6,024 nt of DNA from Dehalococcoidia bacterium (lineage in GTDB: Bacteria > Chloroflexota > Dehalococcoidia > SAR202 > UBA826). The notes below the pieces were generated by a model, which was not told where the DNA came from, searched no databases, and was given only the letters and a program-made list of their open reading frames with translations. Position numbers and translations under genes: made by a program. Location of the stretch: the NCBI GenBank assembly GCA_012965485.1, contig DTSF01000008.1, forward strand, positions 1 through 6,024, given 5' to 3'. How positions within the stretch are numbered: position 1 is the first letter of the stretch; the number at the start of each line of letters is the position of its first letter. Below, piece after piece: positions 1 through 4,760 of this stretch.

Positions 1-1
1 G

Positions 2-742
2 TCTTCGGCAGCCATAAGAGAGATAAATCGGTTCGTTAAACATTTCCAAGCAGACCGCCTCCTTGCATCTATAACACCATCTCAGATAGGTGGATATGCT
101 GAACAAGTTGGAAAAAACACGATGTCTGAAGAGGCAGTAGAAGGTCTGCAGGCTGTTCGCAAGTTCCTAGCTTATATCCACAAACAAGAAATAACGAACA
201 TGAATCTAGCCACTCATTTCCGGGTCAGAAAGTCGAAAGCCAACTCTAGAGCTGGTAGAGGAAGGTCTGTGTCACGAAAGGGTGGTCAAGAAATGACTCA
301 GGAAGGACACGACCAACTTACATCTGAGAAGGAGTTGCTTGAATCAAATAGAGTATCCATCAGCGAATCCATTCAAACCGCCGCTGAAGATGGCGATGTT
401 AGGGAAAATGCACCTCTTGAAGCAGCTCGCGAGCAACAGGGAAGAGAGGAAGCCCGAATCAAGGAAATCGAGGGCATGCTTAGATCCGCAATAATTGTTG
501 ATTCTTCAGGCAAAGGAGCAAAAACAGTGCGGGTTGGAGCCACTATTATAATTGAAGATGTAGACAAAAAAAAGAAGAGCAAATACACTCTCGTTAGTCC
601 TTCAGAAGCTAATCCTCTTGAAGGCAAAATATCCGATGCTTCGCCATTAGGGAAAGCATTGATAGGAAAAAGGTCCGGTCAAAAGGCTGTGGCAGTCACT
701 CCGAAAGGTCAGACGAACCTCAAAATACTTGATATAAACTAG
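2..742 (+). CDS. greA: GreA-family transcription elongation factor with an extra N-terminal domain (5' partial)
   Basis: GreA binds the secondary channel of RNA polymerase and stimulates cleavage of backtracked transcripts. The frame is open from base 2 with no stop, and the 40 codons before ATG 122 read as genuine protein (RFVKHFQADRLL, ITPSQIGGYAEQ), so the gene starts upstream of the window. Numbering from ATG 122: residues 1-32 continue an N-terminal module (VRKFLAYIHKQEITNMNLA) that resembles the SAM-like core-binding domain of tyrosine recombinases; 33-57 is a basic linker; 58 onward is GreA. The GreA part has the canonical opening MTQEG, a coiled coil whose tip GDVREN keeps the acidic pair D92/E95 (E. 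coli D41/E44), the AAREQQG motif, and a C-terminal FKBP-like domain from about 135 to 206 (GKISDASPLGKALIGK). The GreA assignment is secure. The identity of the N-terminal module is inference. An 8-A run at 566-573 lies in the coding sequence without breaking the frame. Confidence 0.9.
   Translation, partial: SSAAIREINRFVKHFQADRLLASITPSQIGGYAEQVGKNTMSEEAVEGLQAVRKFLAYIHKQEITNMNLATHFRVRKSKANSRAGRGRSVSRKGGQEMTQEGHDQLTSEKELLESNRVSISESIQTAAEDGDVRENAPLEAAREQQGREEARIKEIEGMLRSAIIVDSSGKGAKTVRVGATIIIEDVDKKKKSKYTLVSPSEANPLEGKISDASPLGKALIGKRSGQKAVAVTPKGQTNLKILDIN
278..295 (+). promoter_or_regulatory. Possible internal ribosome binding site and ATG for a stand-alone GreA
   Basis: The purine-rich AAGGGTGG (278-285) lies 7 nt before the in-frame ATG at 293. 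That ATG begins MTQEG, exactly where ordinary GreA proteins start, and would give a 149-residue product, close to the usual length of about 158. The match to a Shine-Dalgarno sequence is imperfect (GT replaces A in the AAGGAGG core). It could be an ancestral start that was kept when the N-terminal domain was added, or chance. Confidence 0.3.
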
Positions 743-778
743 CGATCCTTGTTATAAACTAAATCGCTGGTCAGTTTT
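739..778 (+). terminator. greA: Weak Rho-independent terminator-like hairpin after greA
   Basis: CTAGCGAT (739-746) can pair with ATCGCTGG (763-770) to form an 8-bp stem with one G-T wobble and a 16-nt loop. A short TTTT tract (775-778) follows 4 nt later. The left arm overlaps the greA stop codon. The long loop and short T tract make it a weak candidate, but its position, between the greA stop and the next promoter, is right for a terminator. Confidence 0.3.
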
Positions 779-805
779 GAGACCGGAGTCACAAACCCCT
801 ATACT
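777..805 (+). promoter_or_regulatory. Sigma-70-type promoter for the FAD/Fe-S oxidoreductase gene
   Basis: The -35 element TTGAGA (777-782) matches the consensus at 5 of 6 bases. A 17-bp spacer separates it from the -10 element TATACT (800-805), also 5 of 6. Transcription would start near 811-813, leaving only about 10-12 nt before ATG 823. In that short leader the only Shine-Dalgarno-like bases are AGG (811-813), so translation may be nearly leaderless. No operator is apparent. Confidence 0.55.
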
Positions 806-822
806 AATGCAGGTCCCTTCAC

Positions 823-3270
823 ATGGTAATTACTTCCAAAGCTTCTGACACGCAAGAACTTATTGCAGAATTACAAAAACATGTTTCAGGAGAGGTGCGT
901 TTCGACAAAATGTCGCGCGCTCTGTGGAGCACCGATGCCAGCATCTACCAGATCGAACCAGTGGGCGTCGTTTTGCCTCGAAATGAGGAAGACGTCATAG
1001 CGGTCATTGAAACAGCTCACAAGTACGGTGTCACGGTTTTACCTAGAGGCGGTGGCACCAGTCTAGCTGGGCAAACCGTAGGAGAATCAATAGTAGTAGA
1101 TTTCTCAAGATATATGAAAAGTATGGGAGAAGTGAACACTGAGGAAGGATGGGTAAAAACCCAACCTGGAATAATTCTTGATGAACTAAATGCGCAACTA
1201 TCATCCCACGACGTCATGTTCGCACCTGATCCCAGTACAAGTAGTCGAGGAAATGTTGGGGGAGCACTAGGTAATAATTCGTGTGGAGCTCATTCAATAC
1301 TATGGGGTAAAACCGTAGATAACGTGTACGACCTTAACGTGGTTCTCTCAAATGGTGACAAAGCGCAATTTGGCCATTTGACCGGGGATACCCTTGAAGA
1401 AAAGTTGAGAATATCAGGACTAGAAGGCGATATTTACAGAAACCTTTTCGCCATTGGAGAAAAAAACAGAGATGAAATTTTGGCACGGTATCCGAAAATA
1501 CTACGAAGGGTGTCCGGATATAACTTAGACGAATTTGTTAGTGGAAGTAACTTTAATATGGCCAGGTTTGTAGTTGGTTCAGAAGGTACTCTTCTTACCA
1601 TTACAGAGGCAAAGTTGAAGGTGGTCCCGGTCCCCAAAATAAAGGGATTGGGAGTCCTGCATTGCAACGATTTGAATGAATCCATGGAAGCAACAGTGGC
1701 AGCAATAGAAATGGAACCAGCTGCGGTTGAATTAATTGGAAGCATGATAATCAAACAAGCTCAATCCAATCTGGCATATTCCAGGCTTACCAGTTTTATA
1801 GAAGGTTCACCCGAAGCTCTCCTAGTAATTGAATTGATAGCTGACACAGACTTAGAACTTCAGTCCAAATTTGACGAATTAGAAACGCGAATGCAAAAAG
1901 GTCGTTGGGGATACAAACTTTTGAGAATGTCCGATCCAACAGATCAACAAAAAGTTTGGGATGTGAGAAAGGCTGGGTTGGGGTTGATGATGAATGTGCC
2001 AGGTGATGCCAAACCTCTTCCGTTTGTCGAAGACACCGCAGTATCTCCGGAAGTCCTACCTGAATTTGTTAAAAGATTTGATCAGATAATAAAAAAGAAC
2101 GGCACAGAAGCAGGATACTATGGCCATGCCAGTGTGGGATGTCTTCATATTAGACCTTTAGTAAACCTAAAAAACCAAGAAGGCATAGACCGAATGGTGG
2201 CCATTTCTGAAGAGGTAAGTGATCTGGTGCTTGAATATGGTGGATCGTTAAGCGGTGAGCATGGTGACGGTTTAGTTCGAAGTGGATTTAATCGCAAGAT
2301 GTTTGGCGATCAGTTATACGAGGCATTCAGAGAGGTCAAATCGACCTTCGACCCACAAGGCATCATGAATCCAGGCAAGATAGTTGATTCCCCATCAATG
2401 ACTGATAATTTAAGGTATGGTACGAACTACCATACCTTAAATCCTGAGACGGGATTTGCATACAGAACAGAGGGGGGAAGTTTTGCCAGTGCAATTGAAA
2501 TGTGCAACGGGCAAGGTGCTTGCAGGAAAGTTATAGGAGGCACTATGTGCCCTTCCTATATGGTGACTAGAGATGAAGAACACTCAACAAGAGGGCGGGC
2601 CAACGCACTGAGAGCCACCATATCAGGGGCATTACCCCCAGAGGCAATCACCCAAGAACGTATGTATGAAGTGATGGACCTATGCCTAGAATGCAAAGGT
2701 TGCAAAGCTGAATGTCCCTCCAACGTGGATATGGCAAAACTGAAATATGAATTCCTCAACATCTATCATAAAGAGAATGGCTACGATTTAAAAAATAGGT
2801 TTTTCGGCAATATATCTGCACTTAGTAAATTGGGTTCCTTTTTTGCCCCAATATCAAATTGGATGATGTCGATTCCGGGTTCGAAGCAACTGCTTGAACA
2901 ATACATTGGGATTGATTCCAGAAGACCGCTCCCCAAATTCGCCTCTCAAACTTTCGCCCAATGGTTCAAAGCGAGAGGGGGATCACCTGCGGCGGCTGCT
3001 ACTAATGGACAAGTCCTCCTCTTTCCAGACACCACAACTAACTTCAACCATCCAGAGTTAGGAATAGCCGCGGTGGAAGTAATAGAAAAACTAGGCTACC
3101 AAGTTATCCTACCGAAGGTGAAATGCTGTGGGAGGCCAATGCTTTCAAACGGTATGATAGACGCTGCCAAAGAAAATATTTCATTCAACATTGACCAAAT
3201 TTACCCCTACATAGAAAGCGGTGGGGATCGAACCAAGCTGCGTCCTTGGATTTTTAGGAGACTTTGGTGA
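823..3270 (+). CDS. FAD-linked oxidase / Fe-S 2-hydroxyacid dehydrogenase (YdiJ/GlcD-GlcF type), frame broken near the C-terminus
   Basis: Likely oxidises a 2-hydroxy acid (glycolate, D-lactate or D-2-hydroxyglutarate are family substrates) with FAD and passes electrons through Fe-S clusters to a carrier, probably at the cytoplasmic membrane. Domains: FAD_binding_4 at about 45-270 with the FAD loop PRGGGTSLAGQ (74-84); FAD-oxidase C-terminal domain at about 275-520 with GHASVGCLHIRP (434-445), SGEHGDG (477-483) and NPGKI (516-520); a two-cluster ferredoxin segment with C561, C567, C576-P and C621-x2-C624-x2-C627-x3-C631-P; then a first CCG domain with KCCGRP (767-772). No signal peptide or membrane segment is seen. 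After YIESG (796-800) the frame drifts into 15 unrelated residues and stops. The rest of the family sequence, including the second CCG domain, continues in the +1 frame at 3221-3715. The intact protein would be about 965-970 residues, normal for this fused family. The exact substrate cannot be read from the sequence. Confidence 0.9.
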   Translation: MVITSKASDTQELIAELQKHVSGEVRFDKMSRALWSTDASIYQIEPVGVVLPRNEEDVIAVIETAHKYGVTVLPRGGGTSLAGQTVGESIVVDFSRYMKSMGEVNTEEGWVKTQPGIILDELNAQLSSHDVMFAPDPSTSSRGNVGGALGNNSCGAHSILWGKTVDNVYDLNVVLSNGDKAQFGHLTGDTLEEKLRISGLEGDIYRNLFAIGEKNRDEILARYPKILRRVSGYNLDEFVSGSNFNMARFVVGSEGTLLTITEAKLKVVPVPKIKGLGVLHCNDLNESMEATVAAIEMEPAAVELIGSMIIKQAQSNLAYSRLTSFIEGSPEALLVIELIADTDLELQSKFDELETRMQKGRWGYKLLRMSDPTDQQKVWDVRKAGLGLMMNVPGDAKPLPFVEDTAVSPEVLPEFVKRFDQIIKKNGTEAGYYGHASVGCLHIRPLVNLKNQEGIDRMVAISEEVSDLVLEYGGSLSGEHGDGLVRSGFNRKMFGDQLYEAFREVKSTFDPQGIMNPGKIVDSPSMTDNLRYGTNYHTLNPETGFAYRTEGGSFASAIEMCNGQGACRKVIGGTMCPSYMVTRDEEHSTRGRANALRATISGALPPEAITQERMYEVMDLCLECKGCKAECPSNVDMAKLKYEFLNIYHKENGYDLKNRFFGNISALSKLGSFFAPISNWMMSIPGSKQLLEQYIGIDSRRPLPKFASQTFAQWFKARGGSPAAAATNGQVLLFPDTTTNFNHPELGIAAVEVIEKLGYQVILPKVKCCGRPMLSNGMIDAAKENISFNIDQIYPYIESGGDRTKLRPWIFRRLW
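2408..2442. repeat. Perfect 15-bp inverted repeat (hairpin) inside the oxidoreductase gene
   Basis: ATTTAAGGTATGGTA (2408-2422) is followed by a 5-nt loop, CGAAC, and then its exact reverse complement (2428-2442). All 15 pairs are Watson-Crick. It encodes NLRYGTNYHTLN, the linker between the flavin half and the ferredoxin/CCG half. LRYG plus a nearby Y is family-typical there, so this does not look like an inserted element. No T tract follows, so it is not a standard terminator. Confidence 0.85.
3214..3232 (+). other. Frameshift junction splitting the FAD/Fe-S gene
   Basis: In frame with ATG 823 the bases read E-S-G-G-D-R. From 3221 the next frame reads V-G-I-E-P-S-C, the conserved start of the last CCG segment. 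Relatives, as I recall them, carry about three or four further residues between ESG and VGIEPSC (of the form G-x-x-I/V-V-G). An 8- or 11-nt deletion at about 3220 therefore explains both the lost residues and the frame change. One extra G in the GGGG run at 3223-3226 would restore the frame but not those residues. Confidence 0.75.
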
Positions 3271-3715
3271 CCTAGTGGATGATCCGGGAAAAACGGACGC
3301 GATAGCTGAGAATACTATGCTTATAGAGGAATTTTTCTTATACGCCCTTGAAAATGACTCAGAGATAATATTTCAGAATGCTCCAAAAAATCAAACCGCG
3401 GTACTTCATGGGCATTGTCACCAAAAAGCACTAGTCGGCACCTCCGCAGCTATGCAGGTTTTAGAACACATTCCCGGACTCGATGCATCTGAAGTAAAAT
3501 CAGGTTGCTGTGGGATGGCAGGATCATTTGGCTATCTTAAGGACCACTATAAAATTTCTATGCAAATCGGCGAAGAAACACTATTCCCAAAATTAAGAAA
3601 TGAGCATGAAGACACTTTAGTCATCACGGAAGGAGTATCGTGCCGTGAACAAATAGAGCAAGGTACTGGAAGAAAATCGAAACATCTTGTGCAGGTGCTT
3701 GCTGAATACCTTTAA
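3221..3715 (+). CDS. C-terminal CCG-domain fragment of the FAD/Fe-S oxidoreductase
   Basis: This is the detached end of the preceding gene, in the +1 frame and overlapping its terminal nonsense codons by 50 nt. It carries the second cysteine-rich CCG domain, normally a heterodisulfide-reductase-type cofactor site that relays electrons. Numbered from GTG 3221: GIEPSC (2-7), HGHCHQKAL (63-71), the hallmark GCCGMAGSFGY (95-105) and SCREQIEQGTG (140-150), ending at TAA 3713-3715. GTG 3221 is only the first formal start in this frame. It has no Shine-Dalgarno sequence before it and cuts into a beta strand, so independent translation is unlikely. Without the upstream flavin and ferredoxin domains the fragment should not be catalytic. 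The sequence downstream of the break is well conserved with no further stops, so the break is either recent or a sequencing/assembly error. Confidence 0.75.
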   Translation: MGIEPSCVLGFLGDFGDLVDDPGKTDAIAENTMLIEEFFLYALENDSEIIFQNAPKNQTAVLHGHCHQKALVGTSAAMQVLEHIPGLDASEVKSGCCGMAGSFGYLKDHYKISMQIGEETLFPKLRNEHEDTLVITEGVSCREQIEQGTGRKSKHLVQVLAEYL

Positions 3716-3756
3716 TCCGTCCTCAACCCATAAACGCATTCTATTTTAGTTAGGTG

Positions 3757-3795
3757 TTGAAAATTGAAACATTCTCGGATATACCGTGCTATAAA
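3757..3795 (+). promoter_or_regulatory. Possible upstream promoter elements before the dehydrogenase gene
   Basis: Two TTGAAA hexamers (3757-3762 and 3764-3769) each match a -35 at 5 of 6 bases. Downstream are TATACC (3780-3785, 17 bp from the first hexamer) and an extended -10, TGCTATAAA (3787-3795, 20 bp from the second). None of these pairings is ideal, so this is a weaker alternative to the promoter at 3803-3830. I see no clear terminator for the preceding gene in 3716-3756. Confidence 0.3.
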
Positions 3796-3802
3796 ATTTA
3801 AT

Positions 3803-3830
3803 TTTAAAATGCATATATGCATTTTATACT
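3803..3830 (+). promoter_or_regulatory. Putative promoter overlapping the palindrome, for the dehydrogenase-M16 pair
   Basis: TATACT (3825-3830) is identical to the -10 of the 777-805 promoter, and both continue as TATACTAA. Sixteen bp upstream is a poor -35, TTTAAA (3803-3808, 4 of 6). The start site would fall near 3836-3838, giving a leader of about 15 nt that just includes the ribosome binding site. A weak -35 with a palindrome filling the spacer is typical of a regulated promoter. Confidence 0.35.
3805..3826. promoter_or_regulatory. Perfect 22-bp palindrome, candidate operator
   Basis: The half-site TAAAATGCATA (3805-3815) is followed immediately by its exact reverse complement (3816-3826). 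A second inverted repeat, TAAAATT/AATTTTA around a single T (3792-3806), abuts it and shares two bases. The palindrome ends on the first two bases of the putative -10 and lies 26 nt before ATG 3852. This is the symmetry and placement expected for a dimeric repressor site. No regulator gene is in the window, so the ligand is unknown. Confidence 0.5.
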
Positions 3831-3837
3831 AACAGTT

Positions 3838-3845
3838 AGGGAGAG
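3838..3845 (+). promoter_or_regulatory. Ribosome binding site fixing the dehydrogenase start
   Basis: AGGGAGAG lies 6 nt before ATG 3852, the strongest Shine-Dalgarno sequence in the window. It supports that ATG, and the protein then begins directly with the Rossmann strand MKVGFIG. Confidence 0.7.
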
Positions 3846-3851
3846 CTACAG

Positions 3852-4745
3852 ATGAAGGTAGGATTTATAGGGATTGGATTAATGGGGCAGCATATGGTCA
3901 AGCACCTCATAAAGGCCGGACACGACCTAGTGGTATATGACATAAACAAGAATGCCGCCAGTGAGATTATTTCCATGGGCGCTACTTTCGCTGATAATCC
4001 AGCACAGGTAGCTAAGGCCAGTGAAGTTGTATTCACCTCTTTACCTAGGCCACAGGATGTGGAAGAAGTCACTTTGGGTGAGGGTGGGATACTAGCTGGA
4101 GCGTCGGTGAATACCACACACTTTGATCTCAGCACTACCGATCCAGAAACCATTAACCATGTATCATCTCTTTATGATCAAAAAGGTGCCACTATCCTCG
4201 ATGCTCCAGTCAGTGGCGGTACGGTAGGAGCTGAAAAAGGGACCCTGTGTATCATGGTGGGCGGAGATTTAGAAAAATATAATAAGTACAAATCCATATT
4301 GGACGCTATGGGATCACAGGTAATGTACTGCGGAGACATAGGTTCTGGTGCTGTTTGCAAAATAGCAAACAACTTAATAGGAATGACCTTGGGAGTTGTG
4401 TTATCCGAGGCCCTAAGCATGGGGGTTAAAGCGGGGGTTGACCCTATGACTCTTTATGATGCCATATCCGCTAGCAGCGGAAATACGGCCCACATGAAAT
4501 CCTACCCGGAGACACTTTTTAAAGGCAATTTCGAACCTGGTTTCAAACTAGATCTAGCTGCCAAAGATGTGGGACTCGCCACTGATATGGGCAGAAAATT
4601 ACGAGTACCAATGAAAGTATCAAATTTAGTCCAACAATGCTACATAGATGCACAAAACAAGGGTTGGGGTCAAGAGTCCACTCTGGCAATAGCCAAGCTC
4701 CAAGAAGAAATATCTGGCGTGGAAATACGGTCTGAAATCAAGTGA
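3852..4745 (+). CDS. NAD(P)-dependent beta-hydroxyacid dehydrogenase (3-hydroxyisobutyrate dehydrogenase / tartronate semialdehyde reductase family)
   Basis: Cytoplasmic enzyme interconverting a 3-hydroxy acid and its semialdehyde; family members act on 3-hydroxyisobutyrate (valine breakdown), tartronate semialdehyde or related acids. At 297 residues it has the usual length. The N-terminal Rossmann fold has the dinucleotide motif GIGLMG (7-12). An acidic D30 at the end of the second strand (VVYDIN) favours NAD+ over NADP+, which usually goes with N-R at this point. The substrate loop DAPVSGG spans 117-123, and GTLCIMVGG (130-138) follows. The catalytic lysine is K170 in GAVCKIANN, with N174 beside it. 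The all-alpha C-terminal domain (about 165-290) contains the conserved FKLDLAAKDVGLA (231-243). The start is set by a strong ribosome binding site. It follows the hydroxyacid oxidoreductase after a 136-nt regulatory gap and is 15 nt ahead of the M16 peptidase gene. The exact substrate is not determinable. Confidence 0.92.
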   Translation: MKVGFIGIGLMGQHMVKHLIKAGHDLVVYDINKNAASEIISMGATFADNPAQVAKASEVVFTSLPRPQDVEEVTLGEGGILAGASVNTTHFDLSTTDPETINHVSSLYDQKGATILDAPVSGGTVGAEKGTLCIMVGGDLEKYNKYKSILDAMGSQVMYCGDIGSGAVCKIANNLIGMTLGVVLSEALSMGVKAGVDPMTLYDAISASSGNTAHMKSYPETLFKGNFEPGFKLDLAAKDVGLATDMGRKLRVPMKVSNLVQQCYIDAQNKGWGQESTLAIAKLQEEISGVEIRSEIK

Positions 4746-4760
4746 CGGATTGGTATTCCA

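Noticed and set aside
566..573. Run of eight A bases in greA, a possible slippage site
   Set aside because: The frame is continuous through it and encodes a lysine-rich loop in a variable part of GreA; no alternative frame continues usefully.
1434..1754. Minus-strand open frames inside the genes (also 373-627, 1017-1217, 2556-2762, 3836-4153, 4178-4420, 4811-5020)
   Set aside because: All lie opposite well-supported coding sequence, show no recognisable domains, and have low-complexity compositions expected of antisense shadows.
3220..3240. GGTTCGATCCCC on the minus strand looks like a tRNA T-arm
   Set aside because: The flanking bases do not form a 5-bp T stem or an acceptor stem, no anticodon arm is found nearby, and the + strand codes for the conserved VGIEPSC motif.
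3716..3760. Search for a terminator after the oxidoreductase gene
   Set aside because: Only a 5-bp TCAAC/GTTGA pairing across a 28-nt loop was found, too weak to call.
4352..4371. 7-bp inverted repeat TGTTTGC/GCAAACA with a 6-nt loop
   Set aside because: It is short, lies in the conserved catalytic AVCKIAN codons of the dehydrogenase and has no T tract; consistent with chance.
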